Source: Actinomyces bovis
Lineage (GTDB): Bacteria > Actinomycetota > Actinomycetes > Actinomycetales > Actinomycetaceae
Assembly: GCF_900444995.1 (NCBI RefSeq)
Contig: NZ_UAPQ01000001.1
Location: 124,001 to 188,000, forward strand
DNA length: 64,000 nucleotides
Direction of reading: 5' to 3'
Shown: positions 26,029 through 34,786 of the stretch, piece after piece
Position numbering within the stretch: the first letter of the stretch is position 1
Layout of the letters: each line of letters opens with the position of its first letter
Translations under genes and position numbers: made by a program
Notes under the pieces: generated by a model
What the model was told of the DNA's origin: nothing
Seen by the model: only the letters and a program-made list of their open reading frames with translations
Database searches by the model: none

Positions 26029-27411
26029 GTTATTGCCGACGGCGGGCGCCAGCTCGTTCTCGTCCCAGAGTTCTTCATCGTCCTCATAATCGACCGGTGT
26101 GGTGCGGCAAAGCATGGCGGCAATCGCCGTCGTCGCTGGGATCGCCAGCACTAGGCCGATTGAGGAGACGAGAGTGCGCACAATCTCCTCCGCGATCTCA
26201 CCAGACATCATGGTGTCCACCACGGCCCGGTCAATGACGGCAGCAGCCAGGATCAGGGGCAGGGCGGTGCCGGCATAGGCGAAAGCCAGGGTGTAGACGG
26301 TGGAGGCGATGTGGTCGCGACCAATGCGCATGCCGCCAGCAAAGAGCCGTCCCCAACCCAAGGCTGGGTTGGCTGCGTGCAGCTCCCATACTGAGGAGGC
26401 TTGGGTGATGGTGACGTCGTTAAGCACTCCCAGGCCTGCTACCACCATGCCGCAGGTCAGCAGGGCGCGCAGGTCTAGTCCCTTGACCAAGCTGTTCAAA
26501 ACCAGTGCGGACTCTTCATTCGCACCGGTCAGGTTCGCAGCTTCCACCCCCCACAGTGCCAGCAGCACGGTGACTGCGACCCCTACGAGGGTGCCCAGCA
26601 GCGCCGTCGTAGTGCGCACGGAGATGCCATGGGCCACGTAGACGGCCAGAAGCATCATGGCGCTGGAGCCCACCAGGGTCACGGCTAAGGGTGAATGTGC
26701 TGCCAAGAGAGCAGGAATCATGAAGCCAACCAGCACCCCGGAGGACAGCAGCAGTCCCAAGACTGATGCAGCCCCCTTTCGGCCCGCCACTGCAACCACC
26801 AGCAGTAGGTAGACAATCGCCAGCGCCAGCACCGGCGTCTGCCGGTCATAGTCAATAAACACGTACGGAGTGCCGGAAGCCAGTGCGGCTGGCGAGTAAG
26901 CAACGCGCAGCGGGGCCCCCACCTTCGCGGCCCCGCGGGACTCAGCGGGGATATGGACTGGCATATTCAGGCCTTTGAAATCGCCTGAGTCAATCTGCGC
27001 GCAGACGGCGTCTGCCAGCAGGGCCTCATTGACGACGGCGCCTAGCTGCGCCACGGATTGCTTGCAGTCGTTTACCTGCAAGGAGGTGATGGTGGCAGTG
27101 GCGAGCGAGGAATCTTTGCCCACGAATGGCTGGGAGCCGATCAGCGAGCGACTGCCTGGCCACAGCACTGCCAAGCCGAGGAGGGTGGCCAGGATCAACG
27201 GAACCACGATGGCAGCCAAGATGATGCGCACGCGCCGCCGCTCGGTGGGGCCAAGCTTCAGCGGAGCTGAGTGGGAGTGTGAATGCCCTCCGTGCTCCCA
27301 GTGCTCGTCCGCAGCGAGGACCGCATGCTCGGCGGCCCCTTGAAGGTCACGCCTGCTGCGCCTGGTGGGGGCTGACTCATCGTGCTGTGGTGGTTCCGCT
27401 GGGGTGCTCAC
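26008..27411 (-). CDS. YibE/F-family membrane protein
   Basis: This is a predicted integral membrane protein of unknown function (467 residues) with about eight membrane helices. The N-terminus is a 60-residue cytoplasmic segment with a His/Ser cluster (GGHSHSHSAP), followed by a first helix (AAIVVPLILATLLGLAVLW) and an extracytoplasmic domain. The YibE/F core starts near residue 180, with LAIVYLLLVVAVAGRKGA and the ending GEIAEEIVRTLVSSIGL. The start codon is GTG with no clear Shine-Dalgarno. It is convergent with dusB (21-base overlap), and the glyS terminator lies just upstream. Confidence 0.88.
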   Translation of the reverse strand: MSTPAEPPQHDESAPTRRSRRDLQGAAEHAVLAADEHWEHGGHSHSHSAPLKLGPTERRRVRIILAAIVVPLILATLLGLAVLWPGSRSLIGSQPFVGKDSSLATATITSLQVNDCKQSVAQLGAVVNEALLADAVCAQIDSGDFKGLNMPVHIPAESRGAAKVGAPLRVAYSPAALASGTPYVFIDYDRQTPVLALAIVYLLLVVAVAGRKGAASVLGLLLSSGVLVGFMIPALLAAHSPLAVTLVGSSAMMLLAVYVAHGISVRTTTALLGTLVGVAVTVLLALWGVEAANLTGANEESALVLNSLVKGLDLRALLTCGMVVAGLGVLNDVTITQASSVWELHAANPALGWGRLFAGGMRIGRDHIASTVYTLAFAYAGTALPLILAAAVIDRAVVDTMMSGEIAEEIVRTLVSSIGLVLAIPATTAIAAMLCRTTPVDYEDDEELWDENELAPAVGNNSAPRDV

Positions 27412-27424
27412 GGCTTCATCATGC

Positions 27425-27462
27425 CCGGGTGCCCCACCGATTTTCGACGGTGGGGCACCCGG
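27425..27462 (-). terminator. Hairpin terminator after glyS
   Basis: Bases 27425-27439 pair perfectly with 27448-27462 (15 bp) around an 8-nt loop. It lies between the stop of leftward glyS and the start of the leftward YibE/F gene. Confidence 0.8.
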
Positions 27463-27583
27463 TGTCGCGTATTTGCGCAGTCAGCGGACCGCGCTCACGC
27501 TGGCAAGGCAATATTCGTGCGCGCTCAGAGCGAGTGCTTCACTAGGCCGGGTCCGTTTGCCTAGCTTTGCCAGCAACTGCAAG

Positions 27584-28975
27584 TCAGCAGCCGATTAGCC
27601 GCTCCGCAAGGTAGCGCTCCACATGCTCCAGCGGGATGCGCTCCTGGGCCATGGTGTCGCGTTCACGCACGGTCACGGCCCCATCTTCCGGCGACTCAAA
27701 GTCGTAGGTGATGCACAGGGGGGTGCCGATCTCGTCCTGACGGCGGTAACGGCGGCCGACGGCGCCGGCGTCGTCGTAATCCACGTTCCAGTTGCGGCGT
27801 AGGCGGGCAGCCAACTCCTTGGCTGGGCCAGTCAGCTCTTCCTTGCGGCTCAGCGGTAGGACGGCGGCCTTAACGGGAGCTAGGCGCGGGTCCAGTTTGA
27901 GCAGCACGCGGGTGTCAGTTCCGCCCTTGGTGTTGGGGGCTTCATCCTCGGTGTAGGCCTCAACCAGGAAGGCCATGAGAGAGCGGGTGAGGCCAGCGGA
28001 AGGCTCAATTACGTAGGGCACCCAGCGTTCGTTCTTGGTCTGGTCGAAGTAGGACAGGTCCTTGCCGGAGTGTTCTGCGTGCGTTGACAGGTCAAAGTCA
28101 GTCCGGTTGGCAATACCCTCAAGCTCACCCCACTCCGAGCCCTGGAAGCCGAAGCGGTACTCCAGGTCCACGGTGCGCTTGGAGTAGTGGGAGAGCTTCT
28201 CCTGCGGGTGCTCGTACATGCGGAGGTTTTCCTCTGCGATTCCGAGCCCTACGTACCAGGCCTTGCGGTAGTCGATCCAGTACTGGTGCCATTCCTCGTC
28301 CGTGCCCGGCTCGCAGAAGAACTCCAGCTCCATCTGTTCGAACTCCCGGGTGCGGAAAATGAAGTTTCCGGGAGTGATCTCGTTGCGGAAGGATTTGCCC
28401 ACCTGGCCGATGCCGAAGGGCGGCTTCTTGCGGGCAGCACTCATCACATTAGCGAAGTTCACGAAGATGCCCTGGGCGGTCTCGGGGCGCAGGTAGTGCA
28501 GGCCGGCCTCGTCGTCAACGGGCCCCAGGTAGGTCTTGAGCAGGCCGGAGAACTCGCGGGGCTCGGTCCAAGAACCGGGCTGACCGGTAACCGGGTCAGG
28601 GACATCAGCGAGTTTGACAGTCTCTGGGTCCAGGCCCTTGCGCGCGGCGTACTCCTCAATGAGCTGGTCGGCGCGGTAGCGCTTGTGGGTGTGCAGGGAC
28701 TCCACCAGCGGGTCGGTGAAGGCGCCGACGTGCCCAGAGGCCACCCAGACCTCACGCGGCAGGATGACGGAGGAGTCCAGGCCTACGACGTCGTCGCGGG
28801 AGCGGACCATGTGCTGCCACCACTGCTTCTTGATGTTCTCCTTGAGCTCGACGCCCAGGGGCCCGTAGTCCCAGGCAGAGCGGGTACCGCCGTAGATCTC
28901 CCCGCAGGGGAAGACGAAGCCGCGCCGCTTGGCGAGATTGATGACGCTGTCGAGCTTGGAGGGGGTCTGTGCCAC
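27584..28975 (-). CDS. glyS: Glycyl-tRNA synthetase, class II
   Basis: This is the homodimeric class II synthetase that charges tRNA-Gly (463 residues, the alpha-chain-like actinobacterial type). It shows [20 protein letters not shown] at the N-terminus, motif 2 region [21 protein letters not shown], motif 3 in [15 protein letters not shown] and a C-terminal anticodon-binding domain ([15 protein letters not shown]). The GTG start is supported by AGGAGAATCAC. I looked for a T-box leader upstream and saw none. Confidence 0.95.
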   Translation of the reverse strand: MAQTPSKLDSVINLAKRRGFVFPCGEIYGGTRSAWDYGPLGVELKENIKKQWWQHMVRSRDDVVGLDSSVILPREVWVASGHVGAFTDPLVESLHTHKRYRADQLIEEYAARKGLDPETVKLADVPDPVTGQPGSWTEPREFSGLLKTYLGPVDDEAGLHYLRPETAQGIFVNFANVMSAARKKPPFGIGQVGKSFRNEITPGNFIFRTREFEQMELEFFCEPGTDEEWHQYWIDYRKAWYVGLGIAEENLRMYEHPQEKLSHYSKRTVDLEYRFGFQGSEWGELEGIANRTDFDLSTHAEHSGKDLSYFDQTKNERWVPYVIEPSAGLTRSLMAFLVEAYTEDEAPNTKGGTDTRVLLKLDPRLAPVKAAVLPLSRKEELTGPAKELAARLRRNWNVDYDDAGAVGRRYRRQDEIGTPLCITYDFESPEDGAVTVRERDTMAQERIPLEHVERYLAERLIGC

Positions 28976-29557
28976 CGTGATTCTCCTGTTTTAGTCGTTG
29001 TCCACACCTGGTTGGCGGGAACGAGTGGCCTCAGCATAGGAGGCCTAAGCTCGCAGCCGAAAACCGCCCGACGGCATGCGCCTAACTGGGTCCACTCCCG
29101 ATGACCGGGGAGCTGAGTGCCTCCACCAGGGCCTGGAGCGACAATCAGGACCGCTATGTGACAGACCACCCACACAACCTAGGGTTAGAACGGCCAGAAG
29201 CCATGAATGCCTTTATTCGGATATAGCGGGGAGACACGATCTCAGCTCTATTCACTTCCGCCTACTTGTTCGCAGTTCCAGTAATTGTTGTATCTGCACT
29301 GGGGATACCCGATAGCGCCTCGGGGATCGCCACGGCAGCGCTCCCCCCAGCATCGCCGGCTGCCAGCAGACTATTGCATTGCCCGTGCATTGCCCGGAAC
29401 ACCTTTGATCCGCGGCGCGGTCGTGCTTCTCAGACACCAAAACGAGCGGCACACAGAACGCGCAGCACCCGCTTGATCACCCCTTCAGGCTGAGGCTTAC
29501 CTAAGACGAGTGCGACAGACACACCATCAGCGCCGATTGATCGGAGCACCTCAATGC
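28976..29557. other. Intergenic region without a recognisable gene
   Basis: About 580 bp lie between glyS and znuA. Short ORFs here (for example 29266-29493) have no family resemblance, no Shine-Dalgarno and actinobacterial-atypical codon use. No tRNA, T-box or clear promoter was recognised apart from the zinc box at its right end. It may be a decayed gene or simply spacer. Confidence 0.6.
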
Positions 29558-30538
29558 ATGAGAATGACTACCATGAACACTATTGCCTTTCGCTTGAACC
29601 GGTCTGTTGCCGTCTTGGGCGCCACCGCACTGGCGCTATCCCTGGCCGCTTGCGGTAGCTCTAAGACCTCCGGCACTGCCGCCAAGGACGGTCTGAGCGT
29701 CTCTGTCTCCTTCTACCCGGTGCAGTACCTGGTTGAGTCGATCGGCGGCTCCCATGTGAAAGTCACTTCCGTTACCCCAGCAAACACGGAGCCTCACGAC
29801 TACGAGCTTTCCCCCAACGACGTCGCCAATCTAGGCAAGGCCGACGTCATCACCTACGTCAAGGGCTTTCAGACCTCCCTCGATGAGGCCGTGGAGAAGG
29901 TTTCCGGCCCCACCGTGGTCGAGCTTTCCAGCAACGTCGAACTGGTCCACCACGAAGGCATCGGCGGGCATCACCACCATGGCAAGGGGGGCGACGAGCA
30001 CAAGCACGAGGCCGAGTCTGGCCAGGCCACTGATCCGCACTTCTGGCTAGACCCGCAGCGCATGATCGCCGCCTCCAAAGCCATCGAAGTAGCCCTAGCC
30101 AAGGCCGACCCCCAGCACGCCTCCGACTATGAGGCCAACCTCAAGACCTTGACAGACAAGCTCACCACTATCGACCAGAGCTACACCACCAGCCTGGGCA
30201 CCTGCGAGCGCAAGACCATCGTGACTTCCCACAACGCCTTCGGTTACCTCGCAGACCGCTACGGCCTGTCCAGCACCGCCATCACCGGTGTGGACCCGGA
30301 GTCCGAGCCCAGCCTGGCCGACCTGGCCAATGTCAAGAAGGTCGTCCAGGAGACTGGCACCACCACGATCTTCACCGAGGAGCTGCTCAACCCGAAGACT
30401 GCCGAGTTGGTGGCGCAGGAGACCGGCGCCACTACCGCCGTCCTCTCCCCCATGGAGTCCAAGCCCGAGGCTGGAGATTATGCCGCTGGCATGGAAGCCA
30501 ACCTGTCCGCCCTCAAAACTGCTCTTTCCTGCAAGTGA
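29558..30538 (+). CDS. znuA: Zinc ABC transporter substrate-binding lipoprotein
   Basis: This periplasmic-type lipoprotein captures Zn2+ for the ABC importer. The N-terminus has a signal sequence ending in lipobox LAAC (Cys about residue 32 from the ATG at 29558). Metal ligands are seen in EPHDYELSPNDV, DPHFWLDPQRM, SHNAFGYLADRYGL and the downstream Glu/Asp region. A flexible loop rich in His, Gly and Asp (GGHHHHGKGGDEHKHE) is typical for zinc binding proteins. I prefer a start at 29558 to the first frame codon at 29510, as GGAG lies 12 bases before; ATG codons at 29564 and 29573 are alternatives. It is the first gene of znuA-znuC-znuB-zur. Confidence 0.92.
   Translation: MRMTTMNTIAFRLNRSVAVLGATALALSLAACGSSKTSGTAAKDGLSVSVSFYPVQYLVESIGGSHVKVTSVTPANTEPHDYELSPNDVANLGKADVITYVKGFQTSLDEAVEKVSGPTVVELSSNVELVHHEGIGGHHHHGKGGDEHKHEAESGQATDPHFWLDPQRMIAASKAIEVALAKADPQHASDYEANLKTLTDKLTTIDQSYTTSLGTCERKTIVTSHNAFGYLADRYGLSSTAITGVDPESEPSLADLANVKKVVQETGTTTIFTEELLNPKTAELVAQETGATTAVLSPMESKPEAGDYAAGMEANLSALKTALSCK
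29559..29573. promoter_or_regulatory. Possible Zur box overlapping the znuA start
   Basis: The 15-mer TGAGAATGACTACCA matches the actinobacterial Zur consensus TGAAAATGATTTTCA at 11 of 15 bases, from memory of the consensus. It covers the first codons of znuA, so either the box is a coincidence or the true start is the ATG at 29573. Confidence 0.4.
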
Positions 30539-30593
30539 TGGCCGCACAAGACGCCCAGAAACGGGAGCCTCTCCCCGCCAGGCAGGTGTGGGC

Positions 30594-31457
30594 ATGAGCC
30601 CAGCATCCCAGGAGACGCCGTCCAGTCCCACCGACCAGACGGCGTCTCCCGCTCCCCCAGTCCAAGTGACTGACGCCAGCATCATCCTGGGCTCAACCCT
30701 GATCCTCTCCGGCGTGAACCTACAGGTCGAAAGCCAGGAGTCAGTGGCCCTGTTGGGTGCCAACGGCTCAGGAAAATCCACCCTGGTGCGCGCCTGCCTG
30801 GGAATCGTGGCTCTCAGCGAGGGCCAGGCTCGGCTCTTTGGCGTAGACCTGAAGCACCGCTCACAAGTGCCTTGGGACCAGGTCGGATACGTGCCCCAGC
30901 GCATCGGCGCCAGTTCAGGAGTACCAGCGACTGCCCTAGAGGTCGTGCGCTCCGGACTGCTCGGCCCCCGCCGCCCACTGGCAGACCGGGGCCGCAAAGC
31001 CACCGCTCGCGCCATGGAGGCACTCGACGCCGTCGGCCTGGCGCACCGCGCCAAGGACCATGTGCAGGTCTTCTCCGGCGGGCAGTCCCAGCGGGTCCTC
31101 ATTGCCAGGGCCCTGGTGCGCAGGCCTGAACTGCTGCTGCTGGACGAGCCCCTGGCGGGGATCGACCGCGCCTCCCGCGAGTCGCTGGCTCAGATCCTGG
31201 GAGACCTGCGCCGCCAGGGCCTGACACTCATCACCGTGCTGCACGAGATGGGCGAGCTGGCCCAGGTCGTGGACCGCGCCGTGCTGCTCGGCGAGGGACG
31301 GGTGCTCCTAGACGGTCCCGTAAGCGAGGTGGTAACCGCCCAGCACGAACAAGCGCTTGCCGATGCCCTGAACGGTCAGCACCCTCACGAAAGCCCATCC
31401 CCTGTGCCGCACCACGCCCCCACCTTGTCCACCCAGACCCGTAAACAGGAGAACTGA
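30594..31457 (+). CDS. znuC: Zinc ABC transporter ATP-binding protein
   Basis: This is the ATPase of the zinc importer (287 residues). It shows Walker A GANGSGKSTLVRACLG, the Q-loop VGYVPQR, signature FSGGQSQRVLIA and Walker B LLLLDEPLAGID. The frame is open much further upstream, overlapping znuA, but ATG at 30594 is a better start. The first 25 residues are Ser/Thr/Pro-rich and contain a stem-loop at 30611-30649; a GTG at 30666 is an alternative start beyond it. A His/Pro-rich tail (PHESPSPVPHHAP) may bind metal. It precedes znuB by three bases. Confidence 0.92.
   Translation: MSPASQETPSSPTDQTASPAPPVQVTDASIILGSTLILSGVNLQVESQESVALLGANGSGKSTLVRACLGIVALSEGQARLFGVDLKHRSQVPWDQVGYVPQRIGASSGVPATALEVVRSGLLGPRRPLADRGRKATARAMEALDAVGLAHRAKDHVQVFSGGQSQRVLIARALVRRPELLLLDEPLAGIDRASRESLAQILGDLRRQGLTLITVLHEMGELAQVVDRAVLLGEGRVLLDGPVSEVVTAQHEQALADALNGQHPHESPSPVPHHAPTLSTQTRKQEN
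30611..30649 (+). other. Stem-loop between znuA and the znuC ATPase domain
   Basis: Bases 30611-30622 pair perfectly with 30638-30649 (12 bp) across a 15-nt loop. It lies just after the znuA stop, within the first codons of znuC. Such hairpins between a binding protein and its transporter genes often protect the upstream mRNA or lower downstream expression. Confidence 0.55.
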
Positions 31458-31460
31458 GCC

Positions 31461-32333
31461 ATGAGCGCCGCAATTGCTGAGATGCTGTCCAGCCCGCTCA
31501 TGCAGCGCGCCTTCATTGTGGCGATCCTGGTGGGCTTAACCGCCCCGATCGTAGGCACCTACCTGGTACAGCGTGGCCTGGCCCTGCTGGGAGACGGCAT
31601 TGGGCACATCGCCCTGACCGGCGTGGCCCTGGGCTGGCTGGCAGGCAGCGCCGCCAATATCAGCCCACGTGACGCCCTAGCCCTGCCCGCAGCCATACTG
31701 GTCTCCGTCCTAGGGGCAGTGCTGATCGAGGTAATCCGGGCGCGCGGTCGCACCCGCGGAGACGTAGCCCTAGCCATCCTCTTCTACGGCGGCATCGCCG
31801 GCGGCGTCCTCCTAATCGGGCTTGCGGGCGGCACCACCACCAACCTAAACGCCTACCTCTTTGGGTCCATCTCCACCGTCTCCTCCGAAGACGTAGCTTT
31901 CACCGTTGGCCTGGCTGCCGTCATCCTGGTGGTGGGGCTGGGCCTGCGGGGCCCACTTTTCGCGCTGTCTCATGATGAAGAATTCGCCCGCTCTATCGGG
32001 CTTTCCACCGGCGCACTCAACATCCTGGTGGCGGTGGTGGCAGCGCTGACGGTCTCCGTATCCATGCGCGTAGTCGGTGCCCTGTTGGTCTCGGCGGTAA
32101 TGATCGTGCCGGTGGCCATCGCGCAGCTGGTCACCCACTCCTTCACCCGCACCATGTACCTAGCCATGGGCATCGGCGTGCTCGTATGCATCATCGGCCT
32201 AGCGATCACCTACTTCGTGCGGGCTGCGCCTGGCGCCATGATCGTGGTGCTTTTGGTTGGCGGATACACCCTGGTAGCTCTCACCACGGCCGCGATTTCT
32301 GCGGCACGCAGCGCCCGCGCGAGCGAAAAATAA
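31461..32333 (+). CDS. znuB: Zinc ABC transporter permease
   Basis: This is the membrane subunit of the zinc importer (290 residues, ABC-3 family), with about eight predicted helices. The ABC-3 signature is seen as QRGLALLGDGIGHIALTGVALG near the N-terminus, and DEEFARSIGLSTGALN sits at the coupling region. It starts three bases after znuC and ends 56 bases before zur, so znuACB-zur is likely one operon. Confidence 0.93.
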   Translation: MSAAIAEMLSSPLMQRAFIVAILVGLTAPIVGTYLVQRGLALLGDGIGHIALTGVALGWLAGSAANISPRDALALPAAILVSVLGAVLIEVIRARGRTRGDVALAILFYGGIAGGVLLIGLAGGTTTNLNAYLFGSISTVSSEDVAFTVGLAAVILVVGLGLRGPLFALSHDEEFARSIGLSTGALNILVAVVAALTVSVSMRVVGALLVSAVMIVPVAIAQLVTHSFTRTMYLAMGIGVLVCIIGLAITYFVRAAPGAMIVVLLVGGYTLVALTTAAISAARSARASEK

Positions 32334-32389
32334 GACCTTCTAATGACCCCACACCAAAAACCAATGCCACGAGAACGCCCCCGGATGGC

Positions 32390-32851
32390 ATGATGGCGCC
32401 TATGCCGCACTCGCACGACCACGCAGCCAAGAGCCACGAAGCCGCGTCGGCTCAGGCGCGACCGCGCACCACCCGCCAGCGCAGCGCCGTAGCCGATATC
32501 CTCTCCCGCACAGAAGAGTTCCGCTCCGCCCAGCAAATCCACGCGGCACTGTCTGAAGAAGGCACCAAGGTGGGGCTAGCCACCGTCTACCGCACCCTCG
32601 CGGGCATGGCCGAGGTTGGCGAAGTAGACCAGGTTCGCAACACGGACGGCGAGACGCTCTACCGGCGCTGTGAGGCCGCAACTCACCACCACCATGTGGT
32701 GTGCCATAACTGTGGGCGCACCGTGGAGGTCTCTGGCGGAGCACTAGAGGCCTGGATCGCTGAAATCAGCGCAGAGACCGGATACACCGGCTTGGAGCAC
32801 ACTGCAGAGTTCTTCGGTCTGTGCCCCGAATGCAGCGCCAAGGAGTCCTGA
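32390..32851 (+). CDS. zur: Fur-family zinc regulator Zur
   Basis: This is a Fur-family repressor that shuts off zinc uptake when Zn2+ is plentiful. The winged-helix part has TRQRSAVADILSRTEEFRSA and GLATVYRTLAGMAEVGEVD. The metal part has HHHHVVCHNCGRTVEVSG and the final LCPECSAKES, giving the CxxC pairs of the structural zinc site. The N-terminus begins with a His-rich MPHSHDHAAKSHEA. The start may be 32390, 32393 or 32402; the open frame further upstream overlaps znuB and is not used. Location at the end of the znu operon supports the zinc assignment over iron Fur. Confidence 0.9.
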   Translation: MMAPMPHSHDHAAKSHEAASAQARPRTTRQRSAVADILSRTEEFRSAQQIHAALSEEGTKVGLATVYRTLAGMAEVGEVDQVRNTDGETLYRRCEAATHHHHVVCHNCGRTVEVSGGALEAWIAEISAETGYTGLEHTAEFFGLCPECSAKES

Positions 32852-33660
32852 TAGGCATCGCCCCGGTCCCTGCCGTCCCACCCGCTACCGCCAGCCGGCC
32901 CTTCCTGCTGGCAGTATGCCGCTACCCCGGCGCCATCGCCGACGACGAATTAGCCATGATCCGCGCCTCAGGCCCACTGCGCAACGACGAGTTAGAGGGC
33001 CTGGAACTGCTGGACCCAAGTGCCACCGAGCCCGAAGAGCTTGACCTCAGCAGCTACGCCGGGGTGCTCATTACGGGCTCCCCGCTAAGCCTGGCCGGCC
33101 ATGCTGCCACCACCCCGGACCAGGAACGCCTCACCAGTCGGGCCCTGCGCCTGTGCCGCAGACTCGTACAAGAGGACATCCCCACACTGGGCTTGTGCTT
33201 TGGCCTGCAGGCAATTGTGCTGGCGCTTGGTGGCAGCTTGCGCGACGACGTCGGTGAAGAATTGCAGGCCCCAAGCTTTACCCTTACGGAAGCAGGGCGC
33301 CTTGACCCGCTCACCGGCGGGCTACCAGAGCGCTTCCGCGCCTACGTGGGGCACTCAGAGTCAGCGTCTGGCTTGCCCGGGGGTGGCGTGCTCTTAGTTC
33401 AAGGCGAGCGCTGCCCCATCCAGATGGCCCGCTGGGGCCAACGGGTCTACGGCACGCAGTTCCACCCGGAGATAACCACCGCCGGGATGCGTTTGCGCAT
33501 TGAAGCTTACGGGGACACCTACTATGCGGAGCAGGAACGCGCCGCCGTGATTGAGCGCTGTGATGCCGCGGCTGTCACGGAGGCCAATAGCCTCGTGGCC
33601 CGCTTCATTCAGCTGTGCCGGCAGGACTCATCGACGACTTGGGGTGCGCAGGATGCTTGA
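32821..33660 (+). CDS. Class-I glutamine amidotransferase (GMP-synthase-like)
   Basis: This is a glutaminase-type amidotransferase of unknown acceptor (279 residues). The catalytic Cys lies in LGLCFGLQAIVLALGG and the His-Glu pair in YGTQFHPEITTAGM. The GTG at 32821 overlaps zur by 31 bases and has no Shine-Dalgarno; an ATG follows at 32830. The best ribosome site, AAGGAG at 32840-32845, stands five bases before an in-frame ATA at 32851, which would be a rare start. The next gene overlaps it by eight bases, hinting at coupled translation with the GCS2-type ligase. Confidence 0.85.
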   Translation: MPRMQRQGVLIGIAPVPAVPPATASRPFLLAVCRYPGAIADDELAMIRASGPLRNDELEGLELLDPSATEPEELDLSSYAGVLITGSPLSLAGHAATTPDQERLTSRALRLCRRLVQEDIPTLGLCFGLQAIVLALGGSLRDDVGEELQAPSFTLTEAGRLDPLTGGLPERFRAYVGHSESASGLPGGGVLLVQGERCPIQMARWGQRVYGTQFHPEITTAGMRLRIEAYGDTYYAEQERAAVIERCDAAAVTEANSLVARFIQLCRQDSSTTWGAQDA

Positions 33661-34786
33661 ATTTGCGGCCTCCAGCCGGGCCAGCATCGGCGTGGAATGG
33701 GAATTGCAGCTGGTCTCTCCTACTACTGGTGAGCTACTGCCGGTGGCCCCCGCAGTGCTGCAGGAGCTTGAGTGGCGCGGCGGCAGCCGGGGGCTGGTGC
33801 ACCCGGAGATGCACCAGTGCATGCTGGAATTGGTATCACGGCCCCGCCGACGGGTAGCTGAGTGCCTAGCTGATCTGGCTGAAGGCTTTGAACTGCTGGC
33901 GCCGCTGCTGGAGGCGCAGGGCGCAGCGGCCACCAGCGCGGGAGTGCACCCCTTTGCTGATCCGCTTGAACAGGCGGTCACCGAATGTGAGCGTTACGGA
34001 GAGCTGGTTGAACGCACTCAGGACTGGGGACGCCAGATGTTGATCTTCGGCACGCATGTGCATGTGGGGATTGACGACGCTACCCGGGTGATTCCTGTGC
34101 TGAACCACCTGTGCAGCTATATCGGACACCTCCAGGCACTGGCTGCGGCGTCACCTTCCTGGGCCGGGCGGGACACGGGTTACGCGGATAACCGCGCCAT
34201 GATGTTCCAACAGCTGCCTACTGCTGGGCTGCCGGAACCGGTGGACTCCTGGGGCGAGCTGGAACAGATGTTGGCGGACCTGGTGCGTGCCGGTGCGCTG
34301 CGTGAGTTTAATGAACTGCGTTGGGATGTGCGCCCTTCCCCCCGTCTGGGCACTATTGAGATCCGTGCCTGCGATGCCTCCTCAAACCTGCTAGAGGTGG
34401 GGGCAGTGGCGGCCCTTACGCACTGTCTAGTTGAGGAGGCGCTGCGCCTGCTGGACGCGGGCGAGTCCTTGCGCAGATTCCCGCACTGGTTGCTGGCGGC
34501 CAATAAGTGGCGGTCTGCCCGCTATGGCCTAGAGGCTTTGCTGGTGGAGCGGCGTGATGCGGATCCGGTGCCGGTGCGCGAGTCCTTGACGCAGCTGGTG
34601 CGTCGTCTGGAGCCGGTGGCGGCGGACCTGGGCTGCGTTGAGGAACTGGCAGGTGTGCTGCAGGTGCTGGAGCTGGGCTCAGGTGCACACAGGCAGCGGT
34701 CAGTCGCTACACAAGGTGGCACTGCCAGGGTGGTGCAGCTGCTGCTGGCTGAGACCCGTGCGGGTCACCCCTTACCGGTTACCTGA
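33653..34786 (+). CDS. Carboxylate-amine ligase, GCS2/YbdK family
   Basis: This enzyme belongs to the glutamate-cysteine-ligase-2 family and forms an amide or gamma-glutamyl bond using ATP. Signatures are IGVEWELQLVSPTTGELLP at the N-terminus, FGTHVHVGIDD for nucleotide and metal, and WDVRPSPRLGTIEIRACDASS. I set the start at ATG 33653, which overlaps the stop of the amidotransferase by eight bases, so the open frame further upstream is not part of it. Length is 377 residues. Substrate is not known; EgtA and YbdK are alternatives. Its 3' end overlaps uppS by 22 bases on the opposite strand. Confidence 0.88.
   Translation: MLEFAASSRASIGVEWELQLVSPTTGELLPVAPAVLQELEWRGGSRGLVHPEMHQCMLELVSRPRRRVAECLADLAEGFELLAPLLEAQGAAATSAGVHPFADPLEQAVTECERYGELVERTQDWGRQMLIFGTHVHVGIDDATRVIPVLNHLCSYIGHLQALAAASPSWAGRDTGYADNRAMMFQQLPTAGLPEPVDSWGELEQMLADLVRAGALREFNELRWDVRPSPRLGTIEIRACDASSNLLEVGAVAALTHCLVEEALRLLDAGESLRRFPHWLLAANKWRSARYGLEALLVERRDADPVPVRESLTQLVRRLEPVAADLGCVEELAGVLQVLELGSGAHRQRSVATQGGTARVVQLLLAETRAGHPLPVT

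Noticed and set aside
28976-29250. Possible T-box leader of glyS
   Set aside because: I looked for the conserved T-box sequence on the minus strand and did not find it.
29266-29493. Short hydrophobic ORF between glyS and znuA
   Set aside because: It has no ribosome site and no family resemblance, and its second half reads like noncoding sequence.
30095-31102. 335-codon minus-strand ORF across znuA and znuC
   Set aside because: Antisense to two clear zinc-transport genes, with no start signal or recognisable domain.
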